A DNA stretch of 64,000 bases from Segatella maculosa DSM 19339 = JCM 15638 (GTDB taxonomy: Bacteria > Bacteroidota > Bacteroidia > Bacteroidales > Bacteroidaceae), in contig NZ_KB908321.1 in assembly GCF_000382385.1 (NCBI RefSeq), positions 62,001 to 126,000 on the forward strand, written 5' to 3'. Below are positions 41,498-50,469 of this stretch, piece after piece (position 1 is the first letter of the stretch; each line of letters starts with the position of its first letter). The position numbers and the translations under genes were made by a program. The notes beneath the pieces were generated by a model. It did not search any database. It was not told where the DNA came from and saw only the letters and a list, made by a program, of their open reading frames with translations.

Positions 41498-44098
41498 ATG
41501 GACGAAAATCAGACAATTGACAATGACAGAATCTTAAAGATTAACATTGAGGAAGAAATGAAGTCTTCGTATATCGACTATTCCATGTCGGTTATCGTGG
41601 CACGTGCGCTTCCTGATGTTCGTGATGGGTTCAAACCGGTGCACCGTCGCATTCTTTATGGAATGTTAGGCATCGGTAATACCAGTGATAAACCCTATAA
41701 GAAGTGTGCCCGCGTCGTGGGTGAGGTGCTCGGTAAGTATCATCCTCATGGCGATTCCTCGGTTTATGGTGCGCTTGTCCGCATGGGGCAGGACTGGAAT
41801 ATGCGCTATACGTTGGTTGACGGGCAGGGAAACTTCGGTTCTATCGACGGCGATTCGCCGGCCGCCATGCGTTATACGGAGTGCCGACTCAGCAAGATGG
41901 GCGAGCACGTAATGGACGATTTGGAGAAGGAAACCGTTGATATGGCCAACAACTTCGACGACACTTTGGTCGAGCCGAGCGTCATGCCGACGAAGATTCC
42001 CAACTTATTGGTGAACGGAGGTAACGGTATTGCCGTGGGAATGGCAACGAACATACCGACACATAACCTGTGTGAAGTAATCGATGGTTGCTGTGCTTAT
42101 ATCGATAACCCCGACATTGCGCTCGATGATTTGATGCAGTATATCAAGGCTCCCGACTTCCCTACGGGTGCATATATATATGGTATACAAGGCGTACGTC
42201 AGGCATATGAGACGGGAAGAGGACGCATCGTGATGCGTGCCAAGGCTGAGATTGAAAGCGGAGAGAGCCACGATAAGATTGTCGTAACGGAGATTCCGTA
42301 TGGCGTCAACAAGCAGATGCTGATCGAATATATCGCTGAACTCGTGAAAGAAGGCAAGATCGACGGTATCAGTAACGCCAATGATGAGTCGGGACGACAA
42401 GGAATGCGCATTGTCATCGACGTGAAACGCGATGCCAATGCCAATGTCATTCTGAACAAACTTTTCAAGATGACGGCCCTGCAAAGCTCGTTCTCGGTGA
42501 ATTGTATTGCCCTTGTGAAGGGTCGTCCACGCCTGTTGAGCCTGAAAGAATGTGTGAAGTATTTCGTGGAGCACAGGCATGACGTGACCATTCGCCGCAC
42601 GAAATACGACTTGAAAAAGGCACAGGAGCGTGCCCATATTCTTGAAGGTCTGATTATTGCTTGCGACAATATCGACGAAGTTGTGCATATTATTCGTGGC
42701 AGTAAGACCCCGGTTGAGGCCCAGCGCAACTTGGAAACGCGTTTCAAACTCGACGAATTGCAGAGTAAGGCCATTGTCGATATGCGCCTGAGTCAGCTGA
42801 CCGGCCTGCGTATGGACCAGCTCCATGCTGAGTATGAAGAGTTGGAACGCCAGATAGCTTACTTCCAACAGATACTCGACGACCCTGAACTTTGTAAGAA
42901 AGTGATGAAGGATGAGTTGAATGAAGTAAAGGAAAAGTATGGTGATGTACGCCGAACTGAAATCAAATATTCAAGCGAAGAGTTCAATCCCGAGGACTTC
43001 TATCCCAACGATCCGGTTGTAATTACGGTGAGTCACATGGGATATATCAAGCGAACACCGCTGAGCGAGTTCCGCGAACAGGCCCGTGGTGGGGTGGGAG
43101 CTAAGGCAGCTCGTCACCGCGAACAGGACTTCACGGAGTTCATCTATCCTGCAACGATGCACCAGACGATGCTTTTCTTCACGAAGAAAGGGCGTTGCTA
43201 CTGGCTTAAATGCTATGAGATTCCAGAGGGAGATCGCAACAGTAAGGGGCGTGCCATTCAGAATATGCTCAATATAGAGAGCGATGATGCCATCAATGCT
43301 ATACTGAGATTGACGACGTTGAACGATGAAATTTTCAACAACAGTCACTATGTTATCTTCGCAACCAAGCATGGAACAGTGAAGAAGACCAGCCTCGAAG
43401 CCTACAGTCGTCCGCGTGCCAACGGTGTGATTGCAATAAACATTGCAGACGAAGATGAGGTGGTAGACGTTCGCTTGACCAATGGAAAGAACGAGTTGAT
43501 CATGGCAAATCGCAATGGAAGAGCCGTGAGATTCGATGAGAATACCATTCGAACAATGGGCCGAACAGCTACAGGTGTGCGTGGAATGCGGCTTGATGGG
43601 GGCGACGATGAGGTCGTGGGTATGATCACGGTCAACGATGCCGGGGCCGAAACCGTAATGGTTGTGAGCGAGCAGGGCTACGGAAAACGCAGTCAGGTTG
43701 AGGACTATCGCATTACGAACCGCGGCGGTAAGGGTGTCAAGACGCTGGCTATCACCGACAAGACCGGTCGACTGGTGAGCATCAAGAACGTGACCGATGA
43801 GAACGATTTGATGATTATCAACAAGAGCGGCGTGGTTATTCGCTTGGCAGTTGCCGATGTTCGCGTTATGGGACGCGCCACCCAAGGTGTGCGCCTCATC
43901 AATCTGGCCAAGAAGAACGACGCCATTGCCAGCGTTTGCAAGGTGATGAGTTCGGAGTTGGAGGCTACCGTTGAAGAGGAAAGTCGTGCACAATGGGCCA
44001 ATAAGTCTGAAGAAATCAAGAGAGGCGCCCAGGGTGAAGGCAGTAACGTGGCTGAAGACGCATCGCTCGCAGACTCAGAAGACAATGAAACTGAATAA
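41498..44098 (+). CDS. gyrA: DNA gyrase subunit A
   Basis: Breaks and rejoins DNA for negative supercoiling together with GyrB. The 866-residue protein starts MDENQTIDNDRILKINIEEE, has SSYIDYSMSVIVARALPDVR, the quinolone-resistance region HPHGDSSVYGALVRM (Ser87, Ser88 and Gly91 here) and the catalytic tyrosine in AAMRYTECRL (Tyr126). The C-terminal beta-pinwheel carries the GyrA-box-like RITNRGGKGVKTL, which distinguishes GyrA from ParC. The ATG at 41498 fits the family; a longer in-frame reading from 41444 has no conserved sequence. Three TPR genes follow on the same strand with a 25-bp gap. Confidence 0.96.
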   Translation: MDENQTIDNDRILKINIEEEMKSSYIDYSMSVIVARALPDVRDGFKPVHRRILYGMLGIGNTSDKPYKKCARVVGEVLGKYHPHGDSSVYGALVRMGQDWNMRYTLVDGQGNFGSIDGDSPAAMRYTECRLSKMGEHVMDDLEKETVDMANNFDDTLVEPSVMPTKIPNLLVNGGNGIAVGMATNIPTHNLCEVIDGCCAYIDNPDIALDDLMQYIKAPDFPTGAYIYGIQGVRQAYETGRGRIVMRAKAEIESGESHDKIVVTEIPYGVNKQMLIEYIAELVKEGKIDGISNANDESGRQGMRIVIDVKRDANANVILNKLFKMTALQSSFSVNCIALVKGRPRLLSLKECVKYFVEHRHDVTIRRTKYDLKKAQERAHILEGLIIACDNIDEVVHIIRGSKTPVEAQRNLETRFKLDELQSKAIVDMRLSQLTGLRMDQLHAEYEELERQIAYFQQILDDPELCKKVMKDELNEVKEKYGDVRRTEIKYSSEEFNPEDFYPNDPVVITVSHMGYIKRTPLSEFREQARGGVGAKAARHREQDFTEFIYPATMHQTMLFFTKKGRCYWLKCYEIPEGDRNSKGRAIQNMLNIESDDAINAILRLTTLNDEIFNNSHYVIFATKHGTVKKTSLEAYSRPRANGVIAINIADEDEVVDVRLTNGKNELIMANRNGRAVRFDENTIRTMGRTATGVRGMRLDGGDDEVVGMITVNDAGAETVMVVSEQGYGKRSQVEDYRITNRGGKGVKTLAITDKTGRLVSIKNVTDENDLMIINKSGVVIRLAVADVRVMGRATQGVRLINLAKKNDAIASVCKVMSSELEATVEEESRAQWANKSEEIKRGAQGEGSNVAEDASLADSEDNETE

Positions 44099-44123
44099 CA
44101 AACCTTTTAATACATAACAGAAA

Positions 44124-45347
44124 ATGAAAAAGTTAATGCTTGCAGCCGTGATGCTACTCAGTACATCTGCTGCTTTTGCCGGTGACAGTGAGCCTTTGAA
44201 GGCCATTCTGAAGGCTAAGACATATGCCGAGGCCCAAGACTTGATAAAAGCCAATTTGGATCAGCTTGCCAATGATGCAGAGAAGGCCAAAGCCTACAAC
44301 AAACTTGTAGACCTTGCCATGGAAAAGGTATCGAGGGAGCAGGGAACGATTACTTCCAACCAAATGGCCAAACAGTTCGGGCAGGGTAAGGAAGTACCTT
44401 ATGACACGTTGGGTTTCAATAAAGCTATCTATGATGCTATCAGCAATGCGTTCCTTTGTAACGAATATGACCAGAAGCCGAACGAGAAAGGTAAAGTAAA
44501 ACCTAAATATGAGAGCAACAACGCCACTCGTCTTTACGGTTTGCGTCCTAATTTGATTAATGCCGGTCAGACTGCTGCCCAGCATAACAATCAAACTGAA
44601 GCCTTGAAGTTCTTTGGGATGTATGTGGAAAGTGCAAAAAATCCATTGTTCAACAGCGTTGACAAAGGTAAGAACCCTGATACCTACCTTGGAGAAGTGG
44701 CCCGTGTTGCTGGTGTTTATGCTTTCCAAGCAAATAATATGGAACTTGCCAACAAGTATGTGGACGTTGCCCTGCAGGACACTGCGGTTTATAAAGACGC
44801 ATTGAACCTCAAACTCTACATCATGCAGCAGGGTCTGAAGACCAAGGAAGACTCCGTGCAGTATGTGAACAAGCTGAAAGACCTCTATGCAAAGAATACC
44901 AATAACGACCAAATTTTCTCTACATTAGTTACGATGTACGGCAGTCTGAAGATGATTTCGGAGCAAGACAAAATGCTGAACGATAAGTTGGCTGCTGATC
45001 CCACGAATGCTTTGGCATGGGCTTTGAAAGGTCAGATCTACATGAATGAGAACAAACCTAAGGAAGCCGTGGACTGTTTTAAGAAGTCCGTAGCGAAGGA
45101 TGGTAAGAATGTTATCGTCTTGACCTACCTTGGTTTCTGTCTCAATGCACAGGCTGGGGCTATCAACGGCAACAAGGACGAGCAGCAGAAGCTGTATAAA
45201 GAGAGCGAAGGATTCCTTGAGCAGGCCCGCAGTCTCGATCCCAATCGTGAGAAAGCAAACTGGAGCTATCCGCTTTATGCCGTGTACTACAGTCTCTATG
45301 GTGCTGCTGACAGCCGCACCAAAGAGATGGAAGCGTTGACGAAGTAA
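44124..45347 (+). CDS. Exported TPR protein, first of three tandem paralogues
   Basis: A 407-residue protein with a signal peptide (MKKLMLAAVMLLSTSAAFAG). The N-terminal part carries the block LCNEYDQKPNEKGKVKPKYE followed by RLYGLRPNLINAG, then AEALKFFGMYVESAKNPLF-type TPR units. The C-terminal part has canonical TPRs (ALAWALKGQIYMNENKPKEA). It shares this block order with the two genes downstream, so the three arose by duplication. It lies 25 bp after gyrA and is followed by a terminator hairpin. Function unknown; scaffold in the periplasm is likely. Confidence 0.85.
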   Translation: MKKLMLAAVMLLSTSAAFAGDSEPLKAILKAKTYAEAQDLIKANLDQLANDAEKAKAYNKLVDLAMEKVSREQGTITSNQMAKQFGQGKEVPYDTLGFNKAIYDAISNAFLCNEYDQKPNEKGKVKPKYESNNATRLYGLRPNLINAGQTAAQHNNQTEALKFFGMYVESAKNPLFNSVDKGKNPDTYLGEVARVAGVYAFQANNMELANKYVDVALQDTAVYKDALNLKLYIMQQGLKTKEDSVQYVNKLKDLYAKNTNNDQIFSTLVTMYGSLKMISEQDKMLNDKLAADPTNALAWALKGQIYMNENKPKEAVDCFKKSVAKDGKNVIVLTYLGFCLNAQAGAINGNKDEQQKLYKESEGFLEQARSLDPNREKANWSYPLYAVYYSLYGAADSRTKEMEALTK

Positions 45348-45360
45348 TATCTTTTATAAG

Positions 45361-45393
45361 GGATAGCATGCAGTCTTTGGCTGCATGCTGTCC
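45361..45393 (+). terminator. Hairpin terminator between first and second TPR paralogues
   Basis: A 13-bp stem with one G-U pair (45361-45373, ggatagcatgcag, with 45381-45393) and a 7-nt loop, followed by tttttctttattttt. It begins 13 bp after the first TPR gene and ends 19 bp before the second, so it may set a drop in expression between them. Confidence 0.8.
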
Positions 45394-45412
45394 TTTTTCT
45401 TTATTTTTCCTT

Positions 45413-46477
45413 ATGAAGCGTTGTGTCATCTTATCCTTTTTGTTACTCTGCACACTGTTTTCTCCGCCGTGTGTGGGGCAGAATGCAAGGCGCACAGCCA
45501 AGACGATGAACGCCGAAATCGATGGATTGTTGCAGGAACTCCCTGCTGTCAAGCATGATACCACGGCTTATTATAAAGGTGTTGTGCAGTTGATGAAAGA
45601 CGCAGTGATATGCGATTATTTCGATTCCAAACCCGATAAGAAGGGAAAGAGCAGTCCCCGCTATCGCATGACCAATGGGAAAAGGCTCTCACCTTACCTC
45701 TCTGTGTTGGTAGATGCGGGGATGTATGAATACAGCCGAAGGAAAAATGAAGAGGCGATGGAGATTTTCAAACTCTATTTGGACTGCGTTGAGCGGCCTC
45801 TTTTCCAAGGGAAAGACAATAACATGGGGCTGGTGGCCTATTATGTCAGCCTGCTTTCCTATGGAAAAGAGGATTTTGCAGAAGCGGAACGCTATGCCGA
45901 TGTGGCCTTGAAAGACTCCAATTATGCTAAAGATGCGGCTGAAATAAAAATCAATTGCATGAAGACGCATCTCGAATCGCAGCAGGACTCCGCAAGATAT
46001 ATCACGGCTTTGGTTGAGCTACACGATATGGCACCCACCAACGACGTGTATTTCAAAATGTTGATAGACTATTTTTCGGGATTGAAAGACAGGACGCAGC
46101 TGGCCGAATTTGCTACAGAAGAAATCAAGAAACGGCCCGACAACAAGCGTGCATGGGCCTTGAAAGGCGAAATCAGTATGCAGAATAAGGAATGGGACGA
46201 GGCCATAGAGTGCTTTAGAGAGGCTGTAGCGATTGATAGCAGCTATGTGCAGGCGGTCTATGATGTGGGCATTTGTTATGTCTCGAAAGCCGAAGAACTG
46301 CGTGACAGCTTGGAGGATGACCAGCATAAATTGACCAAAAGCGATGCCAACCGGATAAAAGCGCTGTATCAGGAGGCAAGAGATTGGTTGCTCAGGACTG
46401 CCGGTCTTGATGAGAACCGGCAGTTGATTGAATGGAAGAAGATACTTGATCAAGTGAATAAGGTATTAGGATTGTAG
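45413..46477 (+). CDS. Exported TPR protein, second tandem paralogue
   Basis: A 354-residue protein with a signal peptide (MKRCVILSFLLLCTLFSPPC then VGQ). The block CDYFDSKPDKKGKSSPRYRM then RLSPYLSVLVDAGMYEYSRR matches the first paralogue's block, and FKLYLDCVERPLF corresponds to FGMYVESAKNPLF. TPR motifs follow (KRAWALKGEISMQNKEWDEA). The start at 45413 follows the terminator and begins the signal peptide; a longer reading would translate the hairpin. The next paralogue starts 4 bp downstream. Confidence 0.85.
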   Translation: MKRCVILSFLLLCTLFSPPCVGQNARRTAKTMNAEIDGLLQELPAVKHDTTAYYKGVVQLMKDAVICDYFDSKPDKKGKSSPRYRMTNGKRLSPYLSVLVDAGMYEYSRRKNEEAMEIFKLYLDCVERPLFQGKDNNMGLVAYYVSLLSYGKEDFAEAERYADVALKDSNYAKDAAEIKINCMKTHLESQQDSARYITALVELHDMAPTNDVYFKMLIDYFSGLKDRTQLAEFATEEIKKRPDNKRAWALKGEISMQNKEWDEAIECFREAVAIDSSYVQAVYDVGICYVSKAEELRDSLEDDQHKLTKSDANRIKALYQEARDWLLRTAGLDENRQLIEWKKILDQVNKVLGL

Positions 46478-46481
46478 AGGA

Positions 46482-47669
46482 ATGAAGAGAGTTATCATTA
46501 GTATTTTAATTTGTTTTCCGCTCGTTGGCATGGGACAGAAGAAGATTATCGCCCAAGCCAAGGACTATATCAAAAGCGGAAAGAACTTCGATAAGGCCGA
46601 GGTATTGATGGCAGACCTGCTGAAAGACTCTGTTTCAAGAAAGAACGAGCAGGTGTGGCTATTGCTTTTTGAGGCCCAACAGAAGCAATATGAGCAAGGA
46701 AATGAAAAACTCTACCTGAAAGAGAAGTATGATACAGCGGCCCTGTTCCTTATGGGCAGGCGAATGTTTGCAACGCTCGAAGGGCTTGATTCGCTGGAAA
46801 TGATTCCCGATGCGAAGGGAAGAGTGAGGCTAAAGAATCGCGAACATAGTGCGGAAGTGCTGAACCAATATCGCCCGAATCTGTTCAACGGCGGTGTGTT
46901 CTTTCTGAAAAAGCAAGACTTTGCACATGCCTTTGATTTCTTCGACACTTATATTGCCTGTGCTTCAAAGCCGATGTTTGCCCGCTTCCGGTATGGCGAG
47001 TGGGACAAACTGATGCCACAAGCGGCTTATTGGGCCACGTATTGCGGTTATAAAATGCGGCAACCGCAACTGACTTTGCGCCATGTTTATTTGGCATTGA
47101 AGGACACTGCCCACGAAGTTTACCTGCTGCAGTATCTGGCTGAGACCTATAAACTGGAGAAAGACACGGCAAGATATGTACAGACGCTACGCGAAGGTTT
47201 CGAGAAATTTCCTACATCGCCTTTCTTTTTCCCGCATCTGATAAGCTATTACGGCCAAGAGAATGCATACGAAAAGGCATTGGAGACTTGTAACCGGGCT
47301 TTGCAGGTGGATTCTACCAATAGGATATTCCGTTTTGCCAAGGGCTCGTTGCTGCTCACAATGGGCCGCTATCAGGAGAGTTTAGACATCAATAAGGCGC
47401 TGATAGCTGACAACGACACCTTGCCCGACATTTATCTGAACGCGGGATTAGCCCTCTTTAATCAGGCCATAGAGCTGGACAAGAACGTGCAGGTGAGCCA
47501 GAAAGCGCGCAACCGGATATTGGATTTCTACCGCAAAGCCTTGCCCTATCTTGAGAAATACCGCGCTTTAGCCCCGCAACAAAAGGAGAAATGGGCCCTG
47601 CCACTCTATACCATTTACCTCAATCTGAACATGGGTAAGCAGTTTGATGAAATAGACAAGTTGCTATGA
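46482..47669 (+). CDS. Exported TPR protein, third tandem paralogue
   Basis: A 395-residue protein with a signal peptide (MKRVIISILICFPLVGMGQ). The shared block is more diverged: EMIPDAKGRVRLKNREHSAE, then YRPNLFNGGVFFLKKQDFAH and FFDTYIACASKPMF. TPRs follow (YEKALETCNRALQVDSTNRI). It starts 4 bp after the second paralogue and overlaps the helicase gene by 4 bp (ATGA), so it is coupled to it. Confidence 0.85.
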   Translation: MKRVIISILICFPLVGMGQKKIIAQAKDYIKSGKNFDKAEVLMADLLKDSVSRKNEQVWLLLFEAQQKQYEQGNEKLYLKEKYDTAALFLMGRRMFATLEGLDSLEMIPDAKGRVRLKNREHSAEVLNQYRPNLFNGGVFFLKKQDFAHAFDFFDTYIACASKPMFARFRYGEWDKLMPQAAYWATYCGYKMRQPQLTLRHVYLALKDTAHEVYLLQYLAETYKLEKDTARYVQTLREGFEKFPTSPFFFPHLISYYGQENAYEKALETCNRALQVDSTNRIFRFAKGSLLLTMGRYQESLDINKALIADNDTLPDIYLNAGLALFNQAIELDKNVQVSQKARNRILDFYRKALPYLEKYRALAPQQKEKWALPLYTIYLNLNMGKQFDEIDKLL

Positions 47670-48985
47670 AGACAGAAAACATTATCGCGAAGCTGGGCAT
47701 CCAGCTCAACGAAATGCAGCAGAAAGTAATCGAAGGTATGCTACACGGCAAGGAAAACCTGATGATTCTTTCTCCGACAGGCTCTGGAAAAACGTTGGCT
47801 TATCTGCTGCCTTTGACCGAATTGTTGGACGTCCAGTCCGATGAAGTGCAGGCTGTCGTCGTCGTTCCCGGGCGCGAATTAGCCTTGCAGTCGGCCACGG
47901 TGTTGAAGAACATGGGCAGTGGTTTGCGCGGAATGGCCTGCTATGGTGGGCGAGCCACGATGGAGGAGCACCGCAAACTGCGCGAGGTAAAGCCGCAGAT
48001 TGTCTTTGCCACGCCGGGAAGATTGAACGATCATCTCGATAAAGCGAATATATTGGCTGGCAGCATTCGCTATCTTATTCTCGATGAGTTCGACAAATGC
48101 TTAGAGATGGGCTTCCATGAAGAGATGAAAGCTTTGTTGGATAAGCTCCCGAAAGAGGTGCACAGCGTGCTCCTTTCTGCTACTCCTGCCGAAGAGTTGG
48201 GCGACGCACACGTCGTTGAAAAGCATTTCCGACGGCTCGACTTCCTGCCCATTGAGGCGCAAGTCCCTGAGCGTGTATATATATATAAGGTGAAAAGTCC
48301 GCAAAAGGATAAGCTCGAAACGTTGGAAAAGCTGTTACTCTCGTTCGGCGAGCAGCGCAGCATTGTGTTCCTGAACCACAGGGAAGCCGTGGAGCGGACA
48401 GCGGAATTCCTGAGCGCAGCGGGCTTTGGTGTGAGCGTGTATCATGGTGGTATGGAGCAGAAGCAGCGTGAAGCAGCACTTTATAAGTATGCCAATGGCA
48501 GTACAAACATTCTTGTCAGCACCGATTTAGCGTCGCGTGGCTTGGATATCCCAGACATTGACAATATCGTCCACTATCATCTTCCCGAGAGCGAAGACGG
48601 CTATATCCATCGCGTCGGGCGCACTGCGCGGTGGGATAAGAGCGGGCGGGCGTTCTTTATCTTGAACGATAGCGAGGCCATTCCGGCCTATGTCGACGCT
48701 AAGGTCGAAGACTTTGTTATCCCGTACGAACTTCCTCGGCCGGCACAGCCGAAGAACGTGACGCTGTATATCGGGAAAGGCAAGCGCGACAAGGTGAGCA
48801 AGGGAGACATTGTCGGTTTCCTTTGTAAGAAAGGCGGCCTGCACGCCGACGAGATCGGGCGCATCGACGTCAACGAACGCTATTCCTATGTGGCCGTGAG
48901 TCGCCGAAAGGCGGGGCAGGTGCTGGCGCTTACCAAGGGCGAGAAGCTCAAAGGTATCAAGACTGTTGTTGAGGAAGTGCGCTAA
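47666..48985 (+). CDS. DEAD-box-type RNA helicase with DbpA-like C-terminal domain
   Basis: A 439-residue ATP-dependent RNA helicase. Motifs: Q-motif LGIQLNEMQQ, Walker A SPTGSGKT, VVVPGRELALQ, TPGRLND, motif II DEFD (not DEAD), SAT, and motif VI HRVGRTAR in the second RecA domain. The C-terminal ~70 residues (KVSKGDIVGFLCKKGGLHAD, EIGRIDVNERYSYVAVSRRK) match the DbpA RNA-binding domain that binds 23S rRNA hairpin 92, so a role in 50S assembly is likely. The DEFD variant of motif II is seen in some family members and keeps the metal-binding acids. Translationally coupled to the third TPR gene. Confidence 0.88.
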   Translation: MKTENIIAKLGIQLNEMQQKVIEGMLHGKENLMILSPTGSGKTLAYLLPLTELLDVQSDEVQAVVVVPGRELALQSATVLKNMGSGLRGMACYGGRATMEEHRKLREVKPQIVFATPGRLNDHLDKANILAGSIRYLILDEFDKCLEMGFHEEMKALLDKLPKEVHSVLLSATPAEELGDAHVVEKHFRRLDFLPIEAQVPERVYIYKVKSPQKDKLETLEKLLLSFGEQRSIVFLNHREAVERTAEFLSAAGFGVSVYHGGMEQKQREAALYKYANGSTNILVSTDLASRGLDIPDIDNIVHYHLPESEDGYIHRVGRTARWDKSGRAFFILNDSEAIPAYVDAKVEDFVIPYELPRPAQPKNVTLYIGKGKRDKVSKGDIVGFLCKKGGLHADEIGRIDVNERYSYVAVSRRKAGQVLALTKGEKLKGIKTVVEEVR

Positions 48986-49387
48986 GGTAGTGGCGAACGC
49001 ATGGAATTCCAAGGAAAGTAAAGAATTTTCATGTTTATTTAAGGCCAAAAAATCGCTTTTATAACTTATTGATAATCAGTAGTATATAGCGTGCTAAAAT
49101 TCGCTTATAAGAGAATTTGAAAAGAATACGCAGCAAATTTGAATTCTCTGCTATATTGTAAAGATTTATTCAATGTTTCATTTCGGCTGTCGTCGTGAGC
49201 CGACAGAGCCGGACGCAGGTCTTGTTTTCTGTGACGTGTCGGACATGTGTGCTGACATAATGAAAGAATTATGCTTAAAATAATGAATTCGTGACAAATA
49301 ATTTGTTTATATGAAAATAAAAGTGTAAATTCGCAAGCGTGGAATTCAGACACAAGATGCTATAAACAACTTAAAAAAAATATCCAA
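48986..49387. other. 402-bp intergenic region before serC
   Basis: AT-rich sequence with no gene. It holds the serC promoter (49302-49333) and no 22-bp array or terminator hairpin that I can identify. Confidence 0.6.
49302..49333 (+). promoter_or_regulatory. Two-part promoter for the serC operon
   Basis: TTTG at 49302-49305 and TAAATTCG at 49326-49333 (one mismatch from TAnnTTTG), with a 20-bp spacer that fits the consensus. It lies 54 bp ahead of the serC ATG. Confidence 0.55.
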
Positions 49388-50461
49388 ATGAAGAAGTATA
49401 ACTTTAATGCGGGCCCGTCAATGCTCCCTCGCGAGGTGATCGAGAACACCGCTAAGCAATTATTGGATTTCAACGGCAGCGGGCTTTCGCTGATGGAAAT
49501 CAGTCATCGCGCCAAAGACTTTCAGCCCGTTGTTGATGAGTGTGTGGCCTTGTTCAAGGAGTTGCTCGATATTCCTGCGGGCTATTCGGTCATCTTTTTG
49601 GGCGGCGGCGCGTCGTTGCAGTTCATGCAAATACCCGCCAACTTCCTTGTTAAGAAAGCGGCTTACGTGAATTCGGGCGTGTGGGCTAAGAAGGCTATGA
49701 AAGAAGCCAAGCTCTTCGGCGAGGTCGTCGAGGTGGCTTCGTCTGCCGATGGCGGCTATACTTCCTATCCGAAAGGCTTCGAGGCGAACGTCCCGGCTGA
49801 TGCCGACTATCTGCATGTTTGTACCAACAACACGATTTACGGTACCGAGTGCCGCAAGGACTTTGATGTGAAAGTTCCGTTGGTTGCCGACATGAGCTCG
49901 GATATTATGAGTAGGCCCGTAGATGTGGCCAAATACAATGCCATCTACGCCGGAGCACAGAAGAACCTCGCCATGGCTGGCGTGACGGTTATCATCGTGA
50001 AGGACGATGCCTTGGGCAAAGCACCGCGCGAACTGCCCACGATGCTTGATTACCGCACGCATGTGGAGAAGGGTTCTATGTTCAATACGCCTCCCGTTGT
50101 GCCCATTTATTCGATGTTGGAGAACCTGCGTTGGCTGAAAAAGAATGGAGGTGTGGAGGCTGCTGATAAGCGGGCACATGAGCGCGCAGCGGCACTTTAT
50201 GCCGAAATCGACCGCAATAAGCTCTTTAAAGGTACGGTTGAAGAGGCTTCACGCTCGGTGATGAACCTCTGTTTCGTGATGAATGAGGACTATGCAGAGC
50301 TTGAAAAGCCGTTCTTGGACTTTGCTACCGAGCGCGGAATAGTAGGCATCAAAGGGCATCGCTCCGTGGGTGGCTTCCGTGCAAGCTGCTACAACGCACA
50401 GACCATGGAGGGTGTGAACGCGCTCATTCAGGCAATGAAAGACTTTGAAGCTAAACATTAA
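49388..50461 (+). CDS. serC: Phosphoserine aminotransferase
   Basis: Makes 3-phosphoserine from 3-phosphohydroxypyruvate and glutamate using PLP. The 357-residue protein has [42 protein letters not shown], the PLP-lysine region [19 protein letters not shown] and [20 protein letters not shown]. First gene of serC-serA-DUF1015-yigZ. Confidence 0.97.
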   Translation: MKKYNFNAGPSMLPREVIENTAKQLLDFNGSGLSLMEISHRAKDFQPVVDECVALFKELLDIPAGYSVIFLGGGASLQFMQIPANFLVKKAAYVNSGVWAKKAMKEAKLFGEVVEVASSADGGYTSYPKGFEANVPADADYLHVCTNNTIYGTECRKDFDVKVPLVADMSSDIMSRPVDVAKYNAIYAGAQKNLAMAGVTVIIVKDDALGKAPRELPTMLDYRTHVEKGSMFNTPPVVPIYSMLENLRWLKKNGGVEAADKRAHERAAALYAEIDRNKLFKGTVEEASRSVMNLCFVMNEDYAELEKPFLDFATERGIVGIKGHRSVGGFRASCYNAQTMEGVNALIQAMKDFEAKH

Positions 50462-50469
50462 AAGACGAA

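Noticed and set aside
41226..41516. 96-codon minus-strand open frame upstream of gyrA
   Set aside because: It runs through a repeat end and the gyrA start, with no motif or promoter.
42971..43993. 340-codon open frame antisense to gyrA
   Set aside because: Composition is Val/His-rich without motifs. It mirrors the gyrA coding sequence and has no promoter.
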